From Draconibacterium orientale (lineage in GTDB: Bacteria > Bacteroidota > Bacteroidia > Bacteroidales > Prolixibacteraceae): a DNA stretch of 64,000 bases. The stretch's first letter is position 1, and each line of letters opens with the position of its first letter. The notes under the pieces are model-generated. The model was not told the DNA's origin. It worked only from the letters and a program-made list of their open reading frames with translations, and did not search any database. The position numbers were made by a program, and so were the translations under genes. Below are positions 23,665 through 34,011 of this stretch, one piece after another. The stretch lies in assembly GCF_000626635.1 (NCBI RefSeq), contig NZ_CP007451.1, positions 4,322,501-4,386,500 on the forward strand, read 5' to 3'.

Positions 23665-26600
23665 ATGTGGACGCTAGTACAAATTATCGTGAATTATTTT
23701 AGTATGTGGGATTTTAACAAGAGTGTTAAAAGATTCGAGGGAAGAAAACTAAATGTAAAGAAAGGTACAAGGTATCTTTTTGTGTTATTCTTTGTATTGC
23801 TGGTAAATATTGGTAATGCAACAGTGTATTATGTAAGTGCATCAGGAGATGATGCAAATACTGGAACCAGCGAAAGCCAGCCATGGAAAACTTTGGCAAA
23901 GGTTAGTAGCACTTCTTTTAGTCCGGGCGACCAAATCTTATTTAAAAGAGGTGATGAGTGGTCAGGAACTATTACTGTAACTTCATCGGGAAGTGCAGGA
24001 AGTCCAATTGTTTATGGAGCTTATGGATCAGGTGAGAAACCAAAGATTTATGGTTCTGAAGCAATTACAGGTTGGACAAAACATTCGGGGAATATTTATA
24101 AAGCTACCTTTAATTCTTCAATCAACCAATTATTTGTTGGAGATTCAAAATTGAAAGTGGCACGCTATCCAAATAGCGGCTACCTATTTATTAATTCGGT
24201 ACAGGGATCGACAACTTTTACTTCTAACGAACTAGATGGAGGAGTAAATTATGCAGGTGCTACATGGTTTGGCCGAACTTCTGTATATTTTACGCCAACA
24301 ACAACAGTATCTTCTTCAAACTCAAAAACAATTATATTAAATAGTGCGCCTGCAGGTGACTTGGGGGTTGACCGGGGATTCTTGTTAATGAATAAATTGG
24401 AGTTTTTAGATCAAGCAGGAGAATGGTATTACGATGCATCCTCAAAAACCGTTTATGTGTGGATGCCAAATGGCGATTCTCCAGACAATTATACTGTTAA
24501 AGGTTCTGTTTATAAAAATGGATTTTATGCTAATGGAATTAATAATCTAACCATTGAGAATTTGAATATAACCCAATTTGCGGAAACTGGGATTTACGTC
24601 AACAATTGTGATGAATTGACAGTAAATAATAACGATATATTGAATGCAGACGCCTATGGAATATATGATAATTCTCACTCTTCAAATAATACAATTACCA
24701 ATAATACTATAATTGGTTCGAATCACTTTGCACTTTATTTAAGAATGATGAACTCGTTGATATCGGATAATACCATATCACAAATTGCAGTATTTGATGA
24801 ACTTGGAATTTCAGGGACAGGAGACCATGCAGAAGGAGGAGGTATTTTTATGGCAGGTATTGATGGAGGAAACACTGTGCAATACAATCGACTCACCGAT
24901 ATAGGGTATCACGGGATATATTTTGCTAGACCAAACAATAGCATTCAATATAATTTTATTGATGGTGCTTGTAAGATAAAAGGTGATGGTGGTGGAATTT
25001 ATACAAGTTTTCGTACGAGTCCAGGACCAAATGGATCTGTAGTTAAAAATAACATTGTATTAAATGTTACAGGTAGCAGATATGGCTATACAGCAAGCAG
25101 GGCTTATGGTGAGGGAATATATATAGATGAAAGTGCCGAAGAGGTTATTGTCGAAAATAATGTGGTTGCACATTGTTCAAATTCAGGTATATTTTTACAC
25201 GATAATGCATCTACAGTTGTTAAAAATAACACAGTACTAGATGCAAGATATGGTATTCAGATTAACAAAGAGCATGGGGCTAATTCAATTAACAATAATA
25301 TTATTTATGTATTAGATGAGGATGAATATGAACCAAACCAATTGTTAGTAAAAAGAAACAGTGTTAATACTTCTTTTGATTACAATAAATATGTTAGTCA
25401 CTACAATTCCGCAAAAATATTTAAAGAAATAAGTACTTATGCTGATTTTGCTGGTTGGAAAAGTGTATCGAAACAGGATGGAAATTCGACAATAGATATC
25501 TCCATTCTGAATGATGGAGAAACAGAGGAATTGCTCTACAATGATACAAAACAAACAAAAACTATTTCTCTAGGCAGTACGAAGTACCGTAATTTGGATG
25601 GGGAAATAGTAACTAATAATGTTAGTTTAGAGCCATTTACAGGAGTAATTTTAATTAAAACATCATCTACAAGTGATATTAATACTACCCCTGAGATTTA
25701 TGATCAATCTTTTGGATTTATAGGTGATAAACAAATTAATGAGTTTCTTGCACAGGTAATTGCAAGTGATCCGAATGATGGACAGACGCTCACATACGAT
25801 ATTCAGGGTGGTAATGAGGATGGCCTATTTTATATCGACGCAACAACGGGAATTATTTATGCTGCTTCATCAATTTACGAAACAAATGATAAATCAATTC
25901 AGTTAGTTGTTTCTGTAACAGATAATGCTACAGAGTCATTATCTGCTTCAGCTATAATTACAATGAACATTTCGGGTGTCAATACTAACATTCCGGATGG
26001 GGACATCTTGCCTTCTATTACATCATTTACACTGCCACCTTCCTCGTCGTCTTTAACAGTTCCAATTACTTCTTTTTCTACTGATGGAAATGTCGTAAGT
26101 TATCTGCTGAGTACCTCATCTGACGAGCCGATAATGGACGATAGTAACTGGACGACGTCGAACCCAGAAGTATATGTTTTTAGTAAGAGTGGTGAGAATA
26201 AGCTTTATGCATGGGTAAAAGATGCAACTGGAAATATTTCTACATCTTCTAGTGCGACTACATTAATTACGTTGGATAATAGTACTACTTATTCTGAATA
26301 CCGCTTTGAAGAAACGTCTGGGGCCTCTGTAATTGATTCAAAAGGAGCAAATGATGGTATTATTTTTAATGAAGAGCTAAGAGTTGAGGGAGTAAAAGGA
26401 CAGGGATTACAATTTCTCGGAAATGGTTATATTAATTTAGGACAATGTTTTTCCACCAATGTAATTGATGGAATAACAATGAGTACCTGGATAAAACAGC
26501 CTGCTATGTCTGGTGATTATCAGGGATTAATAATGCACGGTGGCCCGAATGATGATACTTTTGCATTATATATAAAGCCTGATACGAAAACTGTTGCATT

Positions 26601-29361
26601 TAAAACAACAGGCACTACTTCATCTTGGTCTACCATCGACAATGTTGATAAATTGTGGGATGGAGATTGGCACCAATTAGCGGTAACTTATAATGGCACA
26701 GAAAAAATAATTTATCTTGATGCTGAGGAAATTTTCGCGGTGTCTGGAAATGGTACTATCGAGTCAGGAGAAGGATACAACTTACTTATTGGGGCAGGAA
26801 GAGACAGAATTGAACCTATTTTGTTATACACCGGATATATCGATGAAGTTAGAGTATACAACTATGGATTAACAAGCTCTGAAATTGAAGAAATCTATAA
26901 TTCTATAGTTAATAAGATTGATACCGTTTACACAACAGAAGACATTTCAATTTGCGAAGGCGAGTCATACAAAGGCTGGACATCCGCAGGCGAATACCAA
27001 ACGGTTCTGCAAAGTGCTGTTGGAGGAGATAGTATTGTAACAACAAATTTATCTGTTAATCCAGTTTATGATATAGTTGAAAATATTGTTATCCAGGCAG
27101 GAGAAGATTATAATGGCTGGACTGCTTCAGGGGAGCATGTTCGTAATTTAACTACCATTTTTGGTTGTGATAGCACTATAACAACTGTTCTCAGTGTTGA
27201 AGAAAACCCAATTTATACGACCGAAGAAATTTCTATCTGCGAAGGTGAATCGTATAACAACTGGACATCCGCAGGCGAATACCAAAGAGTACTAAAAAGT
27301 ATTACCGGTGGCGACAGTATTGTAACTACCTATTTAACCGTTAATCCGGTTTATGATATAGTTGAAAATATTGTTATCCAGGCAGGAGAAGATTATAATG
27401 GCTGGACTGCTTCAGGGGAATATATTCGTAACTTAACTACAGTTTTGGGATGCGACAGCACTATAACCACTGTTCTGAGTGTTGAAGAAAAATCTGCTCA
27501 TGAAACAGTATATTCCACGGAAGAAATTTCTATTTGCGAAGGTGAATCGTATGAAGGCTTAACCTCCGCAGGCGAATACCCAAGAGTACTGCAAAGTATT
27601 ACTGGTGGCGACAGTATTGTAACTACCTATTTAACCGTTAATCCGGTTTATGATATAGTCGAAGATATCGTTATCCAGGCAGGCGAAGATTATAACGGTT
27701 GGACCACTTCGGGCGAATATGTTCGTAATTTAACTACCATTTTTGGTTGTGACAGCACCATAACAACACATTTGATTGTAGAAGAAGATACCAGACATTT
27801 CGTTCCTGTTTGGGATGGAGAGAATGGTCAGGATCATATGACTTTTGTTGTTACCAAGGCTCTTGTTGACAGTATTGAACTTGGCATTGGTGATGAAATA
27901 GCAGTTTTTGATAATGACATATGTGTTGGTTCTGTGGTTTTGACAAGCAGCATAAATATTGACGACGAAAATTCCTATGTTTTCATATCTGCTTCGCAGG
28001 CAACCGAAGATTTAAATGGGTTTACTGATGGAAATGATGTAATATTTAAGATTTGGGATTCAAAAGAACAGGTTGAAAAAGTTGCTAACCATGTTATTTA
28101 CCACGATGATTTACCCGAATGGATAATTTCTGGTAAATTTAAGTCGAGAGGTACTTCAGTAGTCGAAATCAGTTATGTTTATGAAGAACCAATTATTACT
28201 CAAACGATACAGCTTGAACTGGGATGGAATATTTTTTCCGCTGCAGTTGTGCCTGATGATCCGAACATAGAAGTAATTAGTAGTGTTTTGGTTGAGAGTA
28301 AAGATCTTTTTAAGGTGCAGAATGAAGAAGGTAAAACCTATGAGAAAATTCGTAGCACCTGGATAAATAATATTGGCGATATGAAACAAACGGAAGGTTA
28401 CCGTATTCGTGTAAAATCAGCTTGTAGCATTGAAATTACGGGATCCCAGGTTAGTTTGCCAATGAGTATAAACCTTAAAGCCGGATCAAACCTTATTTCT
28501 TTTCCATATAATGGATCTGTTGATGCAATGCAGGTTATTCAGCCTTTAATTGATGCCGGGGCTCTGGAAAAAGTGCAGGATCAAAAAGGAAATTCAATAG
28601 AATACTGGGGAACTGAAATAGGTTGGCTAAATGGTATCGGTAATTTTAATGTTGGACAAGGTTACCAGGTTCAGGTTAATTCAGATGTTGTTCTAACGAT
28701 TGGAAATTTATACGAAAAATCTGTTTATGTAGATGATAATATTGAAACAGTGTATTTTCAACCTGAATTTCATGGAAATGGCTCAAATCATATGAATATA
28801 AATTTATTCGGATTTGATGACTCTCATTTATCGATTGGAGACGAAATTGCAGCCTATGATGGCGACATTTGTGTTGGTGCAATTACTATAACTGCTTCTG
28901 ATTTGAGAAATAAAGCAGTAAGTATTAATGCTTCATCCACTGATATAGGCGAGAATAACGGCTTTACAGAAGACAATAACATTGAACTGAAATTTTGGGA
29001 TTCTGAAACCAATGAAGTAAAAGATTTTAATCTTTCAGTTGTGAATGGTGAATTAACATACACCATGCATTCAAGTGTTTTTATAAGGTTTGAAAATCAG
29101 CTTCTTGATGATGAAAATGTATCTTTTTCTATTGATATGTATCCCAACCCGGCTACAAATAATGTGAATGTCAGATTCTCTCAAATTCCGGAGAGTGGAG
29201 CACAATTGTTGCTTTTGGATATTAACGGTAAACAGTTGCAAAGTCGGGAGGTACAATCAACACTTGAAAGATTGGATATTAGTAGTTATCCAGCAGGTAT
29301 ATATTTTATAAAAACTGTTGTAGGTGACTTCGTAAAAACGAATAAGCTCATTAAGAATTAA
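23665..29361 (+). CDS. Giant T9SS-secreted right-handed beta-helix/LamG protein
   Basis: The protein has 1898 residues. A signal-type hydrophobic segment (RYLFVLFFVLLVNIGNA) lies near residues 37-53; a start at 23704 would shorten the leader by 13. About 54-660: parallel beta-helix with N-N-T-I repeats, as in polysaccharide lyases and glycan-binding proteins. About 680-780: cadherin-like. About 872-1080: LamG/concanavalin-like. About 1088-1373: three near-identical ICEGESY/GCDSTITT modules. Then two copies of an IGDEIA(V/A)(F/Y)D(N/G)DICVG domain (about 1378 and 1695) surround two W-N-(I/L)-I-S-type modules. From about 1818 a T9SS type-A sorting domain follows (DMYPNPATNNVNVRFSQ to KTNKLIKN). 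It is probably a cell-surface glycan-binding or glycan-degrading protein; no catalytic site was identified. Confidence 0.88.
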   Translation: MWTLVQIIVNYFSMWDFNKSVKRFEGRKLNVKKGTRYLFVLFFVLLVNIGNATVYYVSASGDDANTGTSESQPWKTLAKVSSTSFSPGDQILFKRGDEWSGTITVTSSGSAGSPIVYGAYGSGEKPKIYGSEAITGWTKHSGNIYKATFNSSINQLFVGDSKLKVARYPNSGYLFINSVQGSTTFTSNELDGGVNYAGATWFGRTSVYFTPTTTVSSSNSKTIILNSAPAGDLGVDRGFLLMNKLEFLDQAGEWYYDASSKTVYVWMPNGDSPDNYTVKGSVYKNGFYANGINNLTIENLNITQFAETGIYVNNCDELTVNNNDILNADAYGIYDNSHSSNNTITNNTIIGSNHFALYLRMMNSLISDNTISQIAVFDELGISGTGDHAEGGGIFMAGIDGGNTVQYNRLTDIGYHGIYFARPNNSIQYNFIDGACKIKGDGGGIYTSFRTSPGPNGSVVKNNIVLNVTGSRYGYTASRAYGEGIYIDESAEEVIVENNVVAHCSNSGIFLHDNASTVVKNNTVLDARYGIQINKEHGANSINNNIIYVLDEDEYEPNQLLVKRNSVNTSFDYNKYVSHYNSAKIFKEISTYADFAGWKSVSKQDGNSTIDISILNDGETEELLYNDTKQTKTISLGSTKYRNLDGEIVTNNVSLEPFTGVILIKTSSTSDINTTPEIYDQSFGFIGDKQINEFLAQVIASDPNDGQTLTYDIQGGNEDGLFYIDATTGIIYAASSIYETNDKSIQLVVSVTDNATESLSASAIITMNISGVNTNIPDGDILPSITSFTLPPSSSSLTVPITSFSTDGNVVSYLLSTSSDEPIMDDSNWTTSNPEVYVFSKSGENKLYAWVKDATGNISTSSSATTLITLDNSTTYSEYRFEETSGASVIDSKGANDGIIFNEELRVEGVKGQGLQFLGNGYINLGQCFSTNVIDGITMSTWIKQPAMSGDYQGLIMHGGPNDDTFALYIKPDTKTVAFKTTGTTSSWSTIDNVDKLWDGDWHQLAVTYNGTEKIIYLDAEEIFAVSGNGTIESGEGYNLLIGAGRDRIEPILLYTGYIDEVRVYNYGLTSSEIEEIYNSIVNKIDTVYTTEDISICEGESYKGWTSAGEYQTVLQSAVGGDSIVTTNLSVNPVYDIVENIVIQAGEDYNGWTASGEHVRNLTTIFGCDSTITTVLSVEENPIYTTEEISICEGESYNNWTSAGEYQRVLKSITGGDSIVTTYLTVNPVYDIVENIVIQAGEDYNGWTASGEYIRNLTTVLGCDSTITTVLSVEEKSAHETVYSTEEISICEGESYEGLTSAGEYPRVLQSITGGDSIVTTYLTVNPVYDIVEDIVIQAGEDYNGWTTSGEYVRNLTTIFGCDSTITTHLIVEEDTRHFVPVWDGENGQDHMTFVVTKALVDSIELGIGDEIAVFDNDICVGSVVLTSSINIDDENSYVFISASQATEDLNGFTDGNDVIFKIWDSKEQVEKVANHVIYHDDLPEWIISGKFKSRGTSVVEISYVYEEPIITQTIQLELGWNIFSAAVVPDDPNIEVISSVLVESKDLFKVQNEEGKTYEKIRSTWINNIGDMKQTEGYRIRVKSACSIEITGSQVSLPMSINLKAGSNLISFPYNGSVDAMQVIQPLIDAGALEKVQDQKGNSIEYWGTEIGWLNGIGNFNVGQGYQVQVNSDVVLTIGNLYEKSVYVDDNIETVYFQPEFHGNGSNHMNINLFGFDDSHLSIGDEIAAYDGDICVGAITITASDLRNKAVSINASSTDIGENNGFTEDNNIELKFWDSETNEVKDFNLSVVNGELTYTMHSSVFIRFENQLLDDENVSFSIDMYPNPATNNVNVRFSQIPESGAQLLLLDINGKQLQSREVQSTLERLDISSYPAGIYFIKTVVGDFVKTNKLIKN
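26944..27786 (+). repeat. Three tandem coding repeats of about 285-297 bp
   Basis: Units begin at 26944, 27229 and 27526, each encoding ISICEGESY, a GGDSIVTT strand, VNPVYDIVE, IQAGEDYNGW and FGCDSTITT or a close variant. Units 1 and 2 share long nearly identical DNA stretches around 27061-27120 and 27346-27415, so the array is young and could expand or contract by recombination. Confidence 0.88.
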
Positions 29362-29365
29362 TCTC

Positions 29366-29659
29366 ATGTATGCTAAATCAGAATGGACAATGTATGACAA
29401 AGAGTTAATAGAAGAGGCAGTTCTACTATCGTACATCAGAAATGATGTGGATAGCGTTGCCGCTGATATAGGGATTGATAGCGCGTTGTTGCATAGTTGG
29501 CGTCAAAAATATGGTGCCACTGATATCATTCGGATATTCGAAAAAAGCAATCTCGGTGCAGATGATTTAAAATCTCAGAATAAAATATTGAGAGCTCTTT
29601 TGAAAAATGCTGAATTTGAACACGAAGAGTTATTAAAAATAATGGATCATAATTTTTAA
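29366..29659 (+). CDS. Orphan transposase-like helix-turn-helix protein
   Basis: The 97-residue protein has an N-terminal HTH resembling IS3/IS911 OrfA: YDKELIEEAVLLSYIRND, then GIDSALLHSWRQKYG, and a C-terminal leucine-rich helix (LKSQNKILRALLKNAEFEHE). An alternative start at 29390 removes eight residues. No OrfB (DDE) gene is next to it and no terminal repeats were seen, so it is either an IS remnant or a DNA-binding regulator. It lies 4 bp after the giant T9SS gene and may be co-transcribed with it. It marks the left edge of the polysaccharide locus. Confidence 0.65.
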   Translation: MYAKSEWTMYDKELIEEAVLLSYIRNDVDSVAADIGIDSALLHSWRQKYGATDIIRIFEKSNLGADDLKSQNKILRALLKNAEFEHEELLKIMDHNF

Positions 29660-29701
29660 TAAACGATTCATCAGTGTTTGTTAATTTTTCAAGATATTAG
29701 G

Positions 29702-29742
29702 AAAAAGAGGGACTATCGTTATATAGGATAGTCTCTCTTTTT
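29702..29742. terminator. Bidirectional terminator at the end of the polysaccharide locus
   Basis: The arm at 29702-29717 (AAAAAGAGGGACTATC) pairs with 29727-29742 (GATAGTCTCTCTTTTT) with a single mismatch. A-run and T-run on the two sides allow termination in both directions, serving the plus-strand HTH gene and the minus-strand gmd. Confidence 0.92.
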
Positions 29743-29745
29743 ACA

Positions 29746-30927
29746 TCATTCGAAATAGTTTAAAGTTCGGTATCCGCCTTTTCTTAGGTATGCATCTTTC
29801 AGCATTAATTTAATGTCTGAATGTATCATTTCTGAGATGAGAGCCTTTAAATCGTATTCTGGTTTCCAGCCTAGTATATTTCTTGCCTTGGAAGCATCGC
29901 CAACCAGTAAATCAACTTCTGTTGGCCTGAAATAACTCGGATCAACAGAAATAACAGGAGTAAAATTATTGTTCATCCCCGAATTATTCTTCTTAATTCG
30001 ATCTTTAATATGGGAAAGATATTCAAGGCCAACCCGCGAAGTAAAAATCGTCTCATCTATATCCGAAATATATCCTTTTTCCTCAACACCTTTTCCTGTA
30101 AAAGTAATTTCCAGTCCAATTTCTTTGCCGGCCATGATTACAAAATCGCGTATTGATGTTGTAATTCCAGTGGCTATAACATAATCATCAGGTTTATCTT
30201 GTTGAAGAATGAGATGCATCGCTTTAATGTAATCTTTTGCATGGCCCCAATCTCGTTTTGCCGATAAATTTCCAAGGAAAATTGTCTCTTGCATACCGAG
30301 GGCTACACGTGCCATAGCCCGGGTGATTTTTCGGGTTACGAATGTTTCGCCCCGAATTGGCGATTCATGATTAAACAATATACCATTAGATGCGTGGAGC
30401 TTATATGCTTCGCGATAATTTACAGTAATCCAATAAGCATATAATTTTGCAATACCATATGGTGATCGTGGATAAAAGGGTGTTTTTTCTGTTTGTGGAA
30501 CTTCTTGAACAAGACCATATAATTCTGAGGTTGAAGCCTGGTAAATTTTTGTTTTTTCAACCAGGTTGAGTAATCGAATTGCCTCGAGAATACGCAAGGT
30601 GCCAACTCCATCGGCATTGGCGGTGTATTCTGGCGTATCGAAACTTACTTGTACATGACTCATTGCTGCCAGGTTGTATATTTCATCGGGCTGTACCTCT
30701 TGTATTATTCGAGTCAGGTTCAAGCTATCGGTTAAATCTCCATAATGTAAAATAAGGTTCCGGTTATCTAATTGCGGATCCTGATAAATATGATCAATAC
30801 GCTCGGTATTAAACATGGAGGCTCTTCGTTTGATACCATGTACGATATAACCTTTTTTTATAAGGTATTCAGCTAAATAGGCACCATCCTGACCTGTAAT
30901 TCCTGTAATAAGTGCTACTTTTTTCAT
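29746..30927 (-). CDS. gmd: GDP-mannose 4,6-dehydratase
   Basis: The 393-residue short-chain dehydrogenase/reductase begins [20 protein letters not shown], with the Rossmann GxxGxxG. It contains [16 protein letters not shown], the [10 protein letters not shown] active-site Y-x-x-x-K, and the Gmd hallmark [20 protein letters not shown]. It converts GDP-D-mannose to GDP-4-keto-6-deoxymannose, precursor of GDP-L-fucose, GDP-D-rhamnose or GDP-perosamine. The usual partner (fcl or rmd) is not in this window. It is the last gene of the minus-strand locus. Confidence 0.95.
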   Translation of the reverse strand: MKKVALITGITGQDGAYLAEYLIKKGYIVHGIKRRASMFNTERIDHIYQDPQLDNRNLILHYGDLTDSLNLTRIIQEVQPDEIYNLAAMSHVQVSFDTPEYTANADGVGTLRILEAIRLLNLVEKTKIYQASTSELYGLVQEVPQTEKTPFYPRSPYGIAKLYAYWITVNYREAYKLHASNGILFNHESPIRGETFVTRKITRAMARVALGMQETIFLGNLSAKRDWGHAKDYIKAMHLILQQDKPDDYVIATGITTSIRDFVIMAGKEIGLEITFTGKGVEEKGYISDIDETIFTSRVGLEYLSHIKDRIKKNNSGMNNNFTPVISVDPSYFRPTEVDLLVGDASKARNILGWKPEYDLKALISEMIHSDIKLMLKDAYLRKGGYRTLNYFE

Positions 30928-30945
30928 ATTGTGATTTTTTAAGGA

Positions 30946-32961
30946 CTAATGATTTTTGTGTTGAATCGAGATTGGTTTGCGACCATTTTTCCTCATCGAT
31001 TTAACCGGGTGTAATTTCTTTTTGTTGTTGTAAATTTGATCAAACTTCATAAATACATCGGACTCTTTAGTTTTGTTGTAATATGAATTCATGGAAACAT
31101 ATTCAGGAATTATACGCATGAGTTCATCTACAATCTCTTGATGACTCATTGTTTCAATTGAATTTAACAATCCAATGATGGCATGATTCAAGTTGGCAAG
31201 ATCCTGGGTTCTGTCTTTTCCTATCATTATCTTGCTATTATGGGTATGTGAGAGTTTTTCTTCTTTGTCATCAAGCAACTCTTCGTAAAGTTTTTCACCC
31301 GGGCGTAATCCTGTAATTTTTATCTTGATGTCTTCATCAGGAACGAATCCTGAAAGAGAGATCATTTTTCTGGCCAGATCAATTATTTTAACAGGTTCAC
31401 CCATATCGAAAACAAATATCTCTCCACCTTTGCCAATAAATCCTGCTTCAAGTACCAGTTGGCAGGCTTCCGGAATTGTCATGAAATAACGTGTGATTTT
31501 TTCGTGGGTGATTGTTACCGGACCGCCTTTTTCAATCTGCTTTTTAAATAATGGCACAACCGATCCGTTTGATCCAAGAACGTTTCCGAACCGTGTAATA
31601 ATGAACTGAGTTTTAAATTTTACTGATTGCGCCAGTGCTTGAATATACATTTCACTCAAACGTTTGGTTGCTCCCATTACGTTTGTTGGATTAACGGCTT
31701 TGTCGGTTGAAATCAGTACGAATTTTTCAACACCGAATTCTGCAGAAAGATCAGCCATTAGTTTATTCCCTCCCACGTTAATATGAATTGCTTCGCTTGG
31801 GTATTTTTCCATTAAGGGAACATGTTTATAAGCAGCAGCACTAAATACAATTGTAGGAGAATACTCTTTAAAAATTCTGCGCATTTTAATTGCATTCGTT
31901 ACATCACCAACAATAACTTCAAAGTTTGTGTTGGGATAATTTGCAATTATTTCCTGTTGCAGATTATAAAGATCCGATTCTGCTTTATCTAATAAAATAA
32001 CTCTCCGAACCCCAAAACCAATAAGTTGGCGTACTATTTCTGAACCGATTGAACCGGCTGCCCCGGTTACCAGAACAACAGAATTTTTTAATCCATTTTT
32101 AATTTTTATTCGATCTAACTGAATGGAGTTTCGTCCTAATAAATCTTCAATTTTAATGGTATGAATTTCGTTTGCATGAAGTTTGCCATTAATCCATGAT
32201 TCCAAAGGAGGTACTTCTTTGATCAAAAGATGATGTTGTAAGAATTGATCGGTTATTTGTCTTTTTCTTTGATAGGATAATTCCGATTTTTCAATGGCAA
32301 AAATTATTTCTGTAACATTATTTTTCGGAATGATATGTTTTATCGCCTTATCTATAGAGTAAATTGGATAACCTGACAAAAACTTATTTTGAATGGATAC
32401 ATTCTCATCTATAAATCCAATTGCTTTTATTTGCATATTGTTGTTGGTGAGGGCATTGAGAGTTGTTTGACCAAGTTCTCCTGTACCAAAGATCAATACA
32501 TTTTCTGAATCCTTTTTATGAAGTATCCAGTGTTGGTAAAGTATTTTTGCAAACAAACGCGACATTACCATAGATGTGGTAACAAGAAGAACAAAAATTA
32601 CGATTACCGATAAGGGCATATTAAAAAAGGAAGATTCGTCTATTTTTCTTATGGTTAGCGATATAACCGCAAGAGAGGCTCCGGTGCATGGCACCGAGAA
32701 TATTATGTTCTTTATATCCTTGATCGTTGTATGACGAAGTATAACAGAATAGCAATTGGCTTTCCAGCAACACAAAATGAATAGGGGTAAAACAATGGAG
32801 AGATGCCACGGATTAATCGTTTGGTCAACAGCTACCAAATTGAAATTAAGCCTCAAAACAAAAGCTGTAAACCATGATAATGCCGCGATACCTACATCGA
32901 ACAAGAGAATTGCCCAACGGGGTAAATAATTACGAGTAAAGAAGCGTTTAAATGTTTTCAT
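30946..32961 (-). CDS. Membrane-bound nucleoside-diphosphate-sugar 4,6-dehydratase (CapD/FlaA1/WbpM type)
   Basis: The 671-residue protein has four N-terminal membrane helices (about 15-135) and a CoA-binding-like Rossmann region with FGTGELGQTTL. The catalytic SDR domain (about 290-600) contains VTGAAGSIGSEIVRQL and STDKAVNPTNVMGATKR. The catalytic Tyr is replaced by Met in the M-x-x-x-K form, as in WbpM and FlaA1. The family dehydrates UDP-GlcNAc to a 4-keto-6-deoxy sugar used for QuiNAc or FucNAc. Upstream of it in the operon lie a WecA-like transferase and an epimerase/reductase, the three parts of a WbpM-WbpV-WbpL-like initiating set. Confidence 0.92.
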   Translation of the reverse strand: MKTFKRFFTRNYLPRWAILLFDVGIAALSWFTAFVLRLNFNLVAVDQTINPWHLSIVLPLFILCCWKANCYSVILRHTTIKDIKNIIFSVPCTGASLAVISLTIRKIDESSFFNMPLSVIVIFVLLVTTSMVMSRLFAKILYQHWILHKKDSENVLIFGTGELGQTTLNALTNNNMQIKAIGFIDENVSIQNKFLSGYPIYSIDKAIKHIIPKNNVTEIIFAIEKSELSYQRKRQITDQFLQHHLLIKEVPPLESWINGKLHANEIHTIKIEDLLGRNSIQLDRIKIKNGLKNSVVLVTGAAGSIGSEIVRQLIGFGVRRVILLDKAESDLYNLQQEIIANYPNTNFEVIVGDVTNAIKMRRIFKEYSPTIVFSAAAYKHVPLMEKYPSEAIHINVGGNKLMADLSAEFGVEKFVLISTDKAVNPTNVMGATKRLSEMYIQALAQSVKFKTQFIITRFGNVLGSNGSVVPLFKKQIEKGGPVTITHEKITRYFMTIPEACQLVLEAGFIGKGGEIFVFDMGEPVKIIDLARKMISLSGFVPDEDIKIKITGLRPGEKLYEELLDDKEEKLSHTHNSKIMIGKDRTQDLANLNHAIIGLLNSIETMSHQEIVDELMRIIPEYVSMNSYYNKTKESDVFMKFDQIYNNKKKLHPVKSMRKNGRKPISIQHKNH

Positions 32962-33036
32962 TTTAAAAATTTTAGGTTAACAAGTATTTATTCAAACAGT
33001 AGATAAAAGCGATATTGATAGGTACTTATTTGCTAA

Positions 33037-34001
33037 CTAATAAGAGTATTTCCAATTAATAGCTTTTTGTATTTTGTAGCGTATAATCAGGTAGGCTGCA
33101 GAAAGTACTATTATTGAAAAGAGAAGTACAAAGAAGTTCATCCAGTTGTTTGTAATTGACAGGATGACAGTGATATTGATAGTCAGCTGTATTAGTCCAT
33201 AAATTAAGGCTACTTTAGTGTGCGACCACTTATATTCGTTACTTAAAAACTGATACAAGTGCGTTCTGTGCGCTTTGAAAATATTTTCACGGTGAGCCAA
33301 ACGCATAAGCACGGTTACAACCGAATCAATTCCATAAACGCAAAAAAATAAAATATATTCAACTCTTCCTGTTCTTATAATTAAAGAGATCATAAACCAG
33401 GCTAGCAGGAATGCCAAACTTACACTGCCAACATCACCTGCAAATGTCTTTGCACGTCGGCGAAAATTAAAGAATAGAAAAACGAGGGTAGATATAATCA
33501 TTGTTATCAGCAGTTCTGTAGAAATAAAGTTAATGGATCGATTAAGCCAAAGAAATGTGCATAATGAAACCAAACCGTATATCCCTGTAATTCCATTGAT
33601 CCCATCCATGAAATTAAATGCGTTAATCCATCCCAGAGTCAGAATATATATTAAAATGACCGTATGCCATGGCAGATCGAAGACCTGTATTTGCCATAAT
33701 AAAATAGTTGTAGCTACTATATGAACTAGCATTCTACCACTCGATTTTAGTGGGATTATATCATCGATAAAACTGATAAATGCTATAATTAATAATGCGA
33801 CAATAATCCAGGGGGCTATCTGTCCATAAAAAAATACCATAAAACTGCTGCAATTGGAAAAATTATACCTCCACCGCGAACAGTAACATATTGATGTGAA
33901 CTTCTATTATTGGGCCTATCTACAATGTTTAAAGTTTTGGCAATTTTAATATAACCCAAAAGAATAATGGTAAGTGCAACGAAGGTAAAAATATATATCA
34001 T
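33037..34001 (-). pseudogene. WecA/WbpL-like phosphoglycosyltransferase (GT4 polyprenyl-phosphate type), frameshifted
   Basis: Two overlapping frames make one protein of about 320 residues. The first (33816-34001) carries the MraY/WecA N-terminus VDRPNNRSSHQYVTVRGGG and stops just after LWYFFMDR. The second (33037-33840) continues with GQIAPWIIV, FIDDIIPLK, INAFNFMDGINGITG, FAGDVGSVSLAF and HRTHLYQ, the catalytic motifs of the family. The frames switch inside a run of seven A on the plus strand (33828-33834, T7 in the mRNA). One extra T gives W-Y-F-F-Y-G-Q, a smooth join. The intact enzyme would transfer a sugar-1-phosphate to undecaprenyl phosphate. Slippage, real mutation or base-calling error cannot be separated here. 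Confidence 0.88.
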
Positions 34002-34011
34002 TTCAGGATAA

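Noticed and set aside
26944-27786. CRISPR or satellite array suspicion for the repeated DNA
   Set aside because: The repeats are about 290 bp, in frame, and encode protein modules of a secreted protein.
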